From positions 1 through 60,311 of the forward strand of contig DATGEL010000137.1 in NCBI GenBank assembly GCA_035310145.1: a DNA stretch of 60,311 nt, read 5' to 3'. The position numbers were made by a program, and so were the translations under genes. Each line of letters opens with the position of its first letter. Position 1 is the first letter of the stretch. The DNA is from Dehalococcoidia bacterium (lineage in GTDB: Bacteria > Chloroflexota > Dehalococcoidia > CAUJGQ01). A model generated the notes under the pieces. It was given only the letters and a program-made list of their open reading frames with translations. It did no database searches and had not been told where the DNA came from. Of this stretch, positions 24,863 to 34,789 are shown piece by piece.

Positions 24863-27754
24863 TCAGCGCAGACGATTCAGCGCCGGTGCGGCCGCCGGCG
24901 GCGCCTGGAGGCGAGCCAGCGCGCCGGTGGGCTGACCCGCGAGCGCCACCCAGACGCTGCCGTCCTCGCCCACCGCGGGCCACCATGGCCCGCTGCCCGC
25001 GGGAACCGCGTGCATAACGAAGCGCCCCGTAGCCGGGCCGTAGGCGAGCACGGCGTTGCCGTTGGCGGAGCCGATCCAGACCGTGCCGTCCGCGCCGATC
25101 GCGACGCCGTACAGACCGGCTTCCGGCGCCCGCGTCGCGGTCATCGCGCCGCTGGCCGGTTCGACGCGCACGACGCTGCCTTCGGTCGTGACGAACCAGA
25201 CGAGGCCGTTCGCACCGGCCGCGATGCCCACGGGATGTTCGGCGTTCGGCGTCGTGTACTCCGTCACCCGGCCGCTTGCCGGATCGAGCACACCGATGCG
25301 CAGGCCAGACAGCTCGCTGAACCAGACGCGGCCGTCTGCCGCGACGGTGAGCCAGTAGGGAGCGGCGTCCGCGGTCGGCAGGCGAAACTCTCGGAAGAGG
25401 CGTGTCCCTGGATCGAAGCGCACGATCTGATCGGCCGTCATCTCCGTGAGCCAGACGGCGCCGTCCGGCGCAAGCGCGATGCCCGAAGGCGCGGGGCGCG
25501 CGGTCGGCGGCGTGAACGCCTGGTAGGCGCCGGTAGCCGGATCGAACAGGCCGAGCACGCCGGCCGACTGCTGCGCCAGCCAGACGTGGTTGCCCGCATC
25601 CACGGCGACGCCCATCGTGCCCTGATAGACGCCGCCGAAGCTGAACTCTTGCACCGCACCGGTGGTCGGATCGAGGCGGGCCAGCTTGTTCGTGTCCATC
25701 TCGCCGATCCAGACGGCGCCGTCCGGCCCGACCGCGGGTATCATCAGGCCGGCGTGCGCCGTGGGAATCGCCCAGCTCTGCAGGCCGGCCTGGATGGTCG
25801 CCTGGACCCGCGCCGTCCGGCCCCACGCCCCGGAGGGACTGGCCGACGGCGCACGCATCGCCGTGACGGCGCTGACGACCACCGCTGCCGTCAACACGCC
25901 GCCGCACAGCCCAAGGGCGCCGCCGCGCACGGCCCGAGTCAGCGGCGCCCGCGTCAGCGCCAGCAGCGCGGCGGCGCCGCTGAGCAGCGCGAGCGCCAGC
26001 AGCCAGCTGGGAGCGGGCCCAGCGATGGCATGGTCGGTGGCCGCCGGGGCGATGCTGACGGCCACGGCCGCGCTGTTGCTCCCCCGTTGCAGTGCGATCG
26101 TGGCATGCCACTCACCCGCCACGCCGCGCAAATTGAGCGGCCCTTGATAGATAGCGTTCCCACCGGGCTCGGTTCCCGTGCTGGGCAGGAAGGCCGTCGA
26201 GCTCTGGCCCGACGGAGAGGTGAGGGTCAGCGTGGCACCCCGGCCGTCAGAGCCGCCCTCGACCTCGAGACGCGCCGCGTTCGCGCCGAGCGTGGCCGGC
26301 GTGAGGCTGAGCGTCGCCGGGTGGCCGCCGAGCCGGAGGTTCGCCGTGAAGCTGGCGGCGGGATTCGGATCGGCGGCGAAGCGCCCGGCGGCTGCATGGG
26401 CTGCGTCGACCGCGCGAGAGGGCGCGTATAGCGTCATCGCGGCAGCCGCGACCAGGACGAGCAGGCCCGCGCTGCCCTCGGCGATCACCCCGGGGGGGAA
26501 GAGCCGCCCCGTGGCCGTCCGCGCAAGGAAGGCGCGTCGCAGCACAAGGGCGTTCGCCGCGGCGAGGGCGAGCACGGCGCCGGCAAGCAGCACCTTGATC
26601 AGCAGGGCTCGGCCGTAGCCGCCTCGCAACAGGTCGCCCGGATCATGCAGCTCAACCGCCGCGCTGGCCAGGCCGCTCAGCAGCACGACCGGCACGGCGG
26701 CGCCTGCCGCCAGCGAAAAGCGCTTCACCAGGCAAGCAACCCGCCCGGGTTCGCCGGCGCGGTGGGCGCGGCGTAGCGCCGGTGCCAGCACGATCGCGCC
26801 GCCGATCCAGATCGCAGCCGCGATCAGGTGTACGAAGTCGAAAGCCGCACCCCACCACGGATCGGCGGAGGCGGCGCCGTGGCTGGTGGCGGCGAACCCG
26901 GCGCCGATCGAGAGCACAGCGCCGGCCGCCAGCCAGCGAGCGATGCGCGTGAGCCGGCGCGGCGGGCGCCCGGCGCAGATCGGGAGCAGCGCCAGGGCCA
27001 CGGCCATGCGCAGCAACCACCATTCGCCGCTGCGGCTGCCTGCGACGGCGCCGGCCCCGCTGAGGCTGCCGTGCGGCAGCCACTGCGCGAACAGTTCCCC
27101 CGCGCCACCGAGCAAGAGCAAGCCGACGCCGAGCATGATGGTCCGGCGGCGTTCCGAAGTGGCCGCCGCCGAGGCGCCGTCAATGAGCATGAACAGCGCC
27201 GTGCCCGCCAGCAGGAAGTACCCGAGCAGCGCGAGCCAGTGCGTGGCGGCGCTGGCGGCGCCCGGCAGTTGCAGCGGCTCGCCCGGTGCCGCCGCGGGCC
27301 GCTGCGCCGCCGGGGCGGCGCCATCCGGCTCAAGCACGGTGAAGCTGTAGGCGCCGCGCCGTTCGTGACCGTCGACCAGCGAGACGGTGTGCCAGGCGAC
27401 GGTGTACACGTCGGGAGCGAGCGGCGGCAGCATCACCGTGTAGGCGCGGTTGTCGGCCGGGTCCGCGCCGGCGCTGCGCGCTGGCACGCGGCTACCCGAC
27501 GAGGCGAGCAGCTCAATGCCGCTCTCGCCGGCGTTCAGGGGTTCGCTGAAGACGATGCGGATCTGCGCCGGCGCGGCACTGAGGCGGGCGCCCGGCGCGG
27601 GCGTGGCCGATTCAAAGATCGCGTGCGCCTGCGCGGGCCGAGCCGGCTGAAGCAGCGCCGTCAGGACGAACAGCAGCCCGAGGACGAGCGCGGCGGCGCG
27701 ACCCGCAGGCAGGTGGCCTTGTCGTGCGGTCGGAGACCTGGAGCAATTCGTCAT
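24863..27754 (-). CDS. CopC-CopD copper protein fused to a seven-bladed Vgb-like propeller
   Basis: 963 residues. A signal peptide (1-43, ending ARPAQA) exposes H44 as the mature N-terminus of a CopC domain; with D128 and H130 in SLVDGHERRG it gives the Cu(II) site of CopC/YcnJ. Residues about 170-445 hold the eight-helix CopD membrane part. A beta-sandwich follows (about 465-560: FTANLRLGGHPATLSLTP), then two membrane helices (about 580-640). The last 300 residues make seven repeats with the blade signature 'PDGAVWxxE...L.R.DP.TG', as in virginiamycin B lyase/NHL propellers. CopCD handles copper at the membrane; the propeller is an unusual addition. Confidence 0.88.
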   Translation of the reverse strand: MTNCSRSPTARQGHLPAGRAAALVLGLLFVLTALLQPARPAQAHAIFESATPAPGARLSAAPAQIRIVFSEPLNAGESGIELLASSGSRVPARSAGADPADNRAYTVMLPPLAPDVYTVAWHTVSLVDGHERRGAYSFTVLEPDGAAPAAQRPAAAPGEPLQLPGAASAATHWLALLGYFLLAGTALFMLIDGASAAATSERRRTIMLGVGLLLLGGAGELFAQWLPHGSLSGAGAVAGSRSGEWWLLRMAVALALLPICAGRPPRRLTRIARWLAAGAVLSIGAGFAATSHGAASADPWWGAAFDFVHLIAAAIWIGGAIVLAPALRRAHRAGEPGRVACLVKRFSLAAGAAVPVVLLSGLASAAVELHDPGDLLRGGYGRALLIKVLLAGAVLALAAANALVLRRAFLARTATGRLFPPGVIAEGSAGLLVLVAAAAMTLYAPSRAVDAAHAAAGRFAADPNPAASFTANLRLGGHPATLSLTPATLGANAARLEVEGGSDGRGATLTLTSPSGQSSTAFLPSTGTEPGGNAIYQGPLNLRGVAGEWHATIALQRGSNSAAVAVSIAPAATDHAIAGPAPSWLLALALLSGAAALLALTRAPLTRAVRGGALGLCGGVLTAAVVVSAVTAMRAPSASPSGAWGRTARVQATIQAGLQSWAIPTAHAGLMIPAVGPDGAVWIGEMDTNKLARLDPTTGAVQEFSFGGVYQGTMGVAVDAGNHVWLAQQSAGVLGLFDPATGAYQAFTPPTARPAPSGIALAPDGAVWLTEMTADQIVRFDPGTRLFREFRLPTADAAPYWLTVAADGRVWFSELSGLRIGVLDPASGRVTEYTTPNAEHPVGIAAGANGLVWFVTTEGSVVRVEPASGAMTATRAPEAGLYGVAIGADGTVWIGSANGNAVLAYGPATGRFVMHAVPAGSGPWWPAVGEDGSVWVALAGQPTGALARLQAPPAAAPALNRLR

Positions 27755-27893
27755 CGCGGCCGTGCTTCGGACCCTTCATCTGCAGTCTAGCAACGGGCTG
27801 CGGCCGGGCCGAAGCCGCCGCGGCGGGATTGGCGCCTTGAAGGACTTGGCGTACGCGGCGCCGCGGGCCGTTGGCCGGGTTCGGCGCCTCTCA

Positions 27894-27899
27894 TATACT
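27894..27899 (+). promoter_or_regulatory. -10 box (TATACT) close to the cmk start
   Basis: TATACT in TCATATACTGG ends 10 bases before the GTG at 27910. A transcription start about 7 bases downstream would give a leader of a few bases at most. Confidence 0.5.
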
Positions 27900-27909
27900 G
27901 GCGGGGGTC

Positions 27910-28650
27910 GTGGCGATCAGCGGATCGATCGCCGCGGGGAGGCGCGACGCGAGCAGTGCAATCGCCATCGACGGCCCGGTCGCCTCGGGTAAGAGCAGCG
28001 TGGGCAGCCGCGTAGCGGGCGCGCTGGGCTGGCCATTTGTCGATACCGGCACGATGTACCGTGCCATCACCTGGCTGGCGTTGCAGCGCGGTATCGATCC
28101 CGGGGATGCGGAACGGGTGAGTGCGCTGGCCGAGGCTGCGACGATGTGCGTGCGGCCGCCCGCAGCGGGCAGCGCCGAGTACGCGATCGTGATCGTGGAC
28201 GGCGAAGACGCGACGCCTATGCTGCGCACGCCGGCGGTGGAACGGGCCGTCTCGATCGTCTCGGCCGTGCCGCGCGTGCGGCGGCGCATGGTTGCCCTGC
28301 AGCGCGAGCTGGCTGCCGAACATCCGGTGGTGATGGCCGGCCGCGACATCGGCACCGTGGTGCTGCCCGACGCTCGCTTGAAAGTCTTCTTGGACGCCTC
28401 CGCCGAGACCCGCGCCGGGCGCCGCGCCGCCGAGCTGGCGCGGCGCGGGCGGCCGTCCGCGCCCGCGGCGGTGCTCGCCGAAACGCTGGCGCGCGACCGG
28501 CTGGACAGCGAGCGGGCCGATTCGCCACTGGCGGCGGCCGCCGATGCGATCGTGCTGCACACAGATGGCCTCGGCGAAGACGATGTCGTGGCGCGCGTGC
28601 TGGAACTGGCGCAGCGCAGCTTCGGTCCGCAGGCGCAACCGGCGCGATGA
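27910..28650 (+). CDS. cmk: cytidylate kinase
   Basis: This enzyme phosphorylates CMP/dCMP with ATP. The P-loop IDGPVASGKSSVGSRV, DTGTMYRAITWLAL and the LID region GRDIGTVVLPDARLKVFLDAS are diagnostic for Cmk. From the GTG at 27910 there are 246 residues, including about 23 before the P-loop strand, slightly long; a TTG at 27871 would lie upstream of the -10 box and is unlikely. The stop overlaps the plsC start (ATGA), so the two are coupled, the usual cmk-plsC pairing. Confidence 0.94.
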   Translation: MAISGSIAAGRRDASSAIAIDGPVASGKSSVGSRVAGALGWPFVDTGTMYRAITWLALQRGIDPGDAERVSALAEAATMCVRPPAAGSAEYAIVIVDGEDATPMLRTPAVERAVSIVSAVPRVRRRMVALQRELAAEHPVVMAGRDIGTVVLPDARLKVFLDASAETRAGRRAAELARRGRPSAPAAVLAETLARDRLDSERADSPLAAAADAIVLHTDGLGEDDVVARVLELAQRSFGPQAQPAR

Positions 28651-29405
28651 GCAACCGCAGCGACGCCGCACCGCGTCCCCTGCCTGCCCGGGTGGTGGCC
28701 CTGTTCTACTGGGCTACCACGCGGCTGATGGCGGCGGTGGTCTGGTGCTTCGGCCGCTGGCGCGTGCGCGGGCGCGAGCACGTTCCGCGACGCGGCGCGT
28801 TGCTGATCGTCGCCAACCACCTGAACAACGCGGATCCGCCGCTGATCGGCGCCACGCTGCGCACCCGGCGCATCCGCTTCATGGCCAAAATCGAGCTGTT
28901 CCGCGGCGGCGTGAAGGGGTTGCCGATCCGCCTGTTCGGAGCCTTTCCCGTGCGGCGCTTCGAGGCAGACCTGGCGGCGCTGCGCAGGGCGCAAGAGCTG
29001 CTGAAGGCGGGCGAAGCCGTGGCGATCCTGCCGGAGGGGCACCGCAACCGCACGGGCACCGGTATGCAGCAGGCGTATCCCGGCGCCGCACTGATCGCAC
29101 TGCGCAGCGGCGCTCCCGTCCTGCCCGTGGCGATCACGGGCACGGAGCGGATTCACGGTCCTGGCATTCTGCTGCGCCGGCCGCGCATCACCGTCACGAT
29201 CGGCGAACCGTTCGTGCTGGCGCGAGCTGACAAGATCGACCGCGCCGCTGTGGAAGCCGGCACGCGGACAATCATGCGCAGCATCGCCACGCTGCTGCCG
29301 CCGGATTACCGCGGCGCCTGGAGCGACGAACCTGCTGCTCAGGCGGAGGCGCCGGCACCAGCTCCACCGGCTCGGCCGCCGGAAGCTCGCCGCGGGGTAG
29401 ACTAA
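28647..29405 (+). CDS. plsC: 1-acyl-sn-glycerol-3-phosphate acyltransferase
   Basis: The 252-residue membrane-associated acyltransferase makes phosphatidic acid. The catalytic HX4D box is NHLNNADPPL; FPVRRFEAD and LPEGHRNRTG are the glycerolphosphate-binding blocks (usually FPEGTRS); PVLPVAITGTE is the fourth block. A hydrophobic helix near the N-terminus (VVALFYWATTRLMAAVVWCF) anchors it. Its C-terminus is a short Ala/Pro tail. It sits between cmk and the radical-SAM gene, 8 bases from the latter. Confidence 0.94.
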   Translation: MSNRSDAAPRPLPARVVALFYWATTRLMAAVVWCFGRWRVRGREHVPRRGALLIVANHLNNADPPLIGATLRTRRIRFMAKIELFRGGVKGLPIRLFGAFPVRRFEADLAALRRAQELLKAGEAVAILPEGHRNRTGTGMQQAYPGAALIALRSGAPVLPVAITGTERIHGPGILLRRPRITVTIGEPFVLARADKIDRAAVEAGTRTIMRSIATLLPPDYRGAWSDEPAAQAEAPAPAPPARPPEARRGVD

Positions 29406-29413
29406 AGGCTGCT

Positions 29414-30880
29414 ATGGCAGGCGAACGATTGCAATTGCTTGAGGTGGACGCTGCCCCGGTCTCTGCGCCGCGCGCGCACCAGGGCAGCGGGGTGGGCGGC
29501 CTGATCGACGCCGTCGAGCCCGGCAGCCTGGCCGAAGAGGCCGGCGTCCGTGCCGGCATGCGCCTGCTGGCCGTCAACGGCCATGCCCTGCGTGACGTGG
29601 TCGATTATCAGTTCCACGCCGCGGAGCCGCGCGTCGAGCTGGCGCTGGACGACGGCGCAACGCTGCGCCGCGTCGTGATCGAGAAACATCCGGACGAGGC
29701 GATCGGCCTCGCCTTCGATGCCGCGACCTTCGATGGCACGCGCATCTGCGCCAACAAGTGCTTCTTCTGCTTCCTGAAGGGCTTGCCCAAGGGCATGCGC
29801 CGCACGTTGTACGTGAAGGACGATGACTACCGCCTCAGCTTCCTGCACGGCAACTTCGTCACGCTGACCAATCTGGGCGAGGCCGACTGGCGGCGGCTCG
29901 CCGAGCAGCGGCTCAGCCCGCTCAACGTCAGCGTGCACGCCACCGACACGGCGCTGCGCCGTGCAATGCTCGGCTACCTGGCGGCGGACGACATTCTCGA
30001 CCAGATCCGCCGCCTGGGCTCGTTCGGCATCCGCTGCCACACGCAGATCGTGCTCTGTCCCGGCGTCAACGACGGCGCCCAGCTCGAACGCAGCGTGCAC
30101 GAGCTGGCCGCGCTCTACCCGGTCGTGCAGTCCGTCTCCGTTGTGCCGGTGGGCGCGACGATGCAGTACGAAGAGCGCGCCGCCGCACGGGGCAAAGACG
30201 ATCTTGACGCCTGCGAGCCCGCGTTCGCGCGCGAGTTGATCGCCGCTGTGCGGCCGTGGCAGCGCGCCTTCCGTAAGGCGACGGGCGCGGGCATCGTCTA
30301 CCTCGCGGACGAGTATTACCTGAGCGCGGGCGTGCCCGTGCCCGGCGCGTCGCTCTACGACGGCTTCGAACAGTACGAGAACGGCATCGGCATGACGCGC
30401 CGGCTGATCGACGACTGCCGGCGGGCGCTGCGCTGGCTGGGGCGGCGCGGCATCGCCTTCCGGCCGCTCGACGTAACGCTGGGCTGCGGCACGCTGATCG
30501 CGCCGACGCTGGCGTACCTGGCCGAGGAAGTGGGCGCGGCCACGGGCCTGCGTTTCAACGTCGTGCCGATCGAGAATACGCTGTTCGGCCCGCGCATCAA
30601 CGTCTCCGGCCTGCTGGGCGCGGGCGACACGATCGGGGCACTGCGCGCCGAGTCGCTCGGCGAGCTGGTCTTTCTGCCGCGCACCGCGCTCGACTACTTC
30701 GGCCGTCACCAACTGGATGACGGCACGCCTGCGGACATTGCCCACGCCATCGGACGTCCGGTCGCCTTCGCCTCGCTGTGGAGCGAATTGCTCGACCAGC
30801 TGCTCGACTTCCAGGAGCGCGGCGCCGTGGCGGCGCCGGGGCCGGGCCGCTCAACAAACGGCAAGTTCTGGGCGTCATGA
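29414..30880 (+). CDS. PDZ-containing radical SAM protein (DUF512)
   Basis: This 488-residue protein has an N-terminal PDZ domain (about 28-90: GLIDAVEPGSLAEEAGVRAG), then a radical-SAM-like core with cluster motif CANKCFFC (CX3CX2C, residues about 113-120), and a DUF512 C-terminal domain ending FQERGAVAAPGPG. The family is widespread in Firmicutes, Chloroflexota and cyanobacteria, usually near der, cmk or plsC; its reaction is not known. AAAGG lies 6 bases before the ATG. It is co-transcribed with cmk and plsC. Confidence 0.92.
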   Translation: MAGERLQLLEVDAAPVSAPRAHQGSGVGGLIDAVEPGSLAEEAGVRAGMRLLAVNGHALRDVVDYQFHAAEPRVELALDDGATLRRVVIEKHPDEAIGLAFDAATFDGTRICANKCFFCFLKGLPKGMRRTLYVKDDDYRLSFLHGNFVTLTNLGEADWRRLAEQRLSPLNVSVHATDTALRRAMLGYLAADDILDQIRRLGSFGIRCHTQIVLCPGVNDGAQLERSVHELAALYPVVQSVSVVPVGATMQYEERAAARGKDDLDACEPAFARELIAAVRPWQRAFRKATGAGIVYLADEYYLSAGVPVPGASLYDGFEQYENGIGMTRRLIDDCRRALRWLGRRGIAFRPLDVTLGCGTLIAPTLAYLAEEVGAATGLRFNVVPIENTLFGPRINVSGLLGAGDTIGALRAESLGELVFLPRTALDYFGRHQLDDGTPADIAHAIGRPVAFASLWSELLDQLLDFQERGAVAAPGPGRSTNGKFWAS

Positions 30881-30991
30881 GCGTGAATCGCCGACGTCCA
30901 TCAGACAGTGAGCGGCGACGCAATCGTGGTTCCGATCCGGGAAGATTCGCTAAAGAGGGCGGCGGAAGCTTTCGATCTTGAACCCGCAGCG

Positions 30992-31011
30992 GGGCGCCGG
31001 TAGAGCGGCGC
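30992..31011 (+). other. hairpin in the glmS leader
   Basis: GGCGCCG and CGGCGCC form a perfect 7-pair stem with a 6-base loop, ending 18 bases before the glmS ATG. It could slow translation or end upstream transcripts. It does not match the glmS ribozyme core. Confidence 0.45.
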
Positions 31012-31029
31012 CACTGGGGAGCGAAGCGC

Positions 31030-32883
<1,854 letters not shown>

Positions 32884-33002
32884 GGCGCCGACTCCCGCCA
32901 AAACTCGCGCTCCGTGTACCATGCCTGTGCGCCCGTCGCCCCGGCGGCGCCGCAAACGCCATGCGTGTGCCGCCGCCTGGCGGCGTGCCCGAAGGATGGT
33001 TC

Positions 33003-34346
33003 ATGCGCGCCCTGGTGATCGGCTTTCCGCTGCCGAGTCCGCAGATCGACAACTACAACCTGCTCACGGCGCCGTCGTGGTTTGACTATGACGGCGTGCT
33101 GGTCGAGCCGCTCTCCGTCTCGCAGGTGATTGAGGACGTGCTGGAGCAGCGCGAGGAGCACCAGACCCGCGCGGAGGAGCCGATCGTCAACCGCCCGACC
33201 GGGCCGCTGGCCGTGAGCCTGGCGGAGATGATCAAGCGACGCCGCGCCGAGGCGCAGTTCTTGCTGCAGAACGGCGGCGTGATCGCCGTCTTCGCCCGGC
33301 CGAACGTGTTGCACGAGGGTGTAGCCGGCTTTGCCGGCTGCGATCGTTACGCCTGGCTGCCGGCGCCGGCCGCTGTCGCCTGGGAGCCGCCCTTCCTGCT
33401 GCGCGCCGAAGGCAGCGACGTGCACATCACCGATCCGCTGCACCCGTTCGCCCGCTTCGTCGAAGCGAACGCGCGCTGGATCGCCTACCACGCCCGCTTC
33501 GATGAAAACACCCCCGGCTTTCCCAGCTTCGGCCACGTCTTCGCCCGCAGCGCCGGCGGCGCGGCCGTGGGCGTCGAGTTGCGCGTCGGCAACGGCAAGG
33601 TCGTCTTCCTGCCGGCACTCGGCAGTATCGCCTACGGCGACCCGCGCTTCGAGATGGCGACGCAGATGCTGGAGGCGCTGCGCCGCGCCTCGCTCAAGGA
33701 CGGGGCGCAGGAAGAGCCGGGCTGGGCGCGCGAGATCCCGCTGCCCGGCGTTGAGGAGCTGGAGACAAAGGCGCAGGCGGCCAGCGCTGCGCTGCATGCG
33801 GCCGAAGGCTCGCTCGGCGAGGCGATGGTCGAACTGGAGAAGGTCGCGAAGTACCGGGCGCTGCTCTGGCAGGAGGGAGCGCTCGGCCTGGAGCCGGTTG
33901 TGCGCGACGCCTTCCGCACGCTGGGCTTCGAGGTGGAAGACGACCCGGACAAGCCGGGCTGGATCGCGGACGGGTCGCTGAAGGCGTTCTTCGAGGTGCA
34001 GGGCTCGAGCGGGCCGGCGCCGGAGTATCCCTACTTCCGTTTGCAGAAACGGCTGGAGAAGGACCTGCTCGACACACGCGAGCCAAAGCGCGGCCTGATC
34101 GTGATTAACGGCTTCCGCGAGCAGCGGCCGGAGATGCGCGAGGCGCAGGCGAGCGAGACGCTGCGCATCGCCTGTGAGAACTACCGGTATGCCCTGCTGA
34201 CTACAGAGCGGCTGCTGGAGATGGTGCGCTGTGTGCTGGATGAGCCGCTTGACGCCGTGCGCCGCTCGATGCTGCGCGAACGGCTGCTGAAGGCCACGGG
34301 CGAGGTCGGGCCGGAGGTCATCCCGACTGCGGCAGAGCTGGCGTAA
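33003..34346 (+). CDS. unknown protein with C-terminal nuclease-fold-like region
   Basis: From ATG 33003 (GAAGGAT upstream) 447 residues, soluble. The N-terminal 240 residues start MRALVIGFPLPSPQIDNYNL and contain several aromatic-rich strands (FDYDGVLVEPLSVSQVIEDVL). A coiled-coil-like stretch (VEELETKAQAASAALHAAEG) precedes a C-terminal part, AFRTLGFEVEDDPDKPGW, then FFEVQGSSG and RGLIVINGFREQRP. That order (helix, GF-beta, acidic residue, ExQ in a strand) is reminiscent of PD-(D/E)XK restriction-endonuclease folds. No partner genes are adjacent. The assignment is tentative. Confidence 0.75.
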   Translation: MRALVIGFPLPSPQIDNYNLLTAPSWFDYDGVLVEPLSVSQVIEDVLEQREEHQTRAEEPIVNRPTGPLAVSLAEMIKRRRAEAQFLLQNGGVIAVFARPNVLHEGVAGFAGCDRYAWLPAPAAVAWEPPFLLRAEGSDVHITDPLHPFARFVEANARWIAYHARFDENTPGFPSFGHVFARSAGGAAVGVELRVGNGKVVFLPALGSIAYGDPRFEMATQMLEALRRASLKDGAQEEPGWAREIPLPGVEELETKAQAASAALHAAEGSLGEAMVELEKVAKYRALLWQEGALGLEPVVRDAFRTLGFEVEDDPDKPGWIADGSLKAFFEVQGSSGPAPEYPYFRLQKRLEKDLLDTREPKRGLIVINGFREQRPEMREAQASETLRIACENYRYALLTTERLLEMVRCVLDEPLDAVRRSMLRERLLKATGEVGPEVIPTAAELA

Positions 34347-34650
34347 CACCCTCGGCCGCGACGTCGGCGACGACGTCGAACCATTCCTGGATCGGTGGCC
34401 CCTTCAGCAGGCGGAAGCTGGCGTGAGTCAATTCGTGCATGCGCGGCAGCCCGTAGTAGACGTCCCATGCCTCACGGGAGGCCCACAGCGCGTAGACAAC
34501 GAATTTGCCCGGATGTTCGACCGAGCGCAGCAAACGGGCCTGCAGGAAGCCTGGTGTCTGGCGCGCCAGCTCGTGCATCTCCTGCCAGATCGTCTCCCAT
34601 TCGCCCGCGCTGTGGCGGTCGACGTGCCAGTTGGTGACCAAATGCTGCAC
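34318..34650 (-). CDS. antibiotic biosynthesis monooxygenase (ABM) domain protein
   Basis: This 110-residue dimeric ferredoxin-like fold protein has the ABM pattern: NWHVDRHSAGEWETIWQEM, TPGFLQARLLRSVEHPGKFV, VYALWASREAWDVYY. Such proteins act as cofactor-free monooxygenases, heme-degrading enzymes or have no known activity. The GTG at 34650 follows GGAGGT. It overlaps the convergent upstream gene by 29 bases. Confidence 0.85.
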   Translation of the reverse strand: MQHLVTNWHVDRHSAGEWETIWQEMHELARQTPGFLQARLLRSVEHPGKFVVYALWASREAWDVYYGLPRMHELTHASFRLLKGPPIQEWFDVVADVAAEGVTPALPQSG

Positions 34651-34789
34651 GGTACACCTCCGGCGCGCCTGGGGTGAGCGGCGCAGAATGTTGCCTTCAG
34701 GACGGGCCGGCTTCGCACCAGCGGCCTCGCCGATGCCGGCAGCGCGGGCGGGAGCGCATTACGATCAACCCTCAGGACTCACGCGTGCG

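Noticed and set aside
30881-31029. glmS ribozyme in the glmS leader
   Set aside because: The leader has a 7-pair hairpin but is too short and lacks the pseudoknotted core of the GlcN6P ribozyme.
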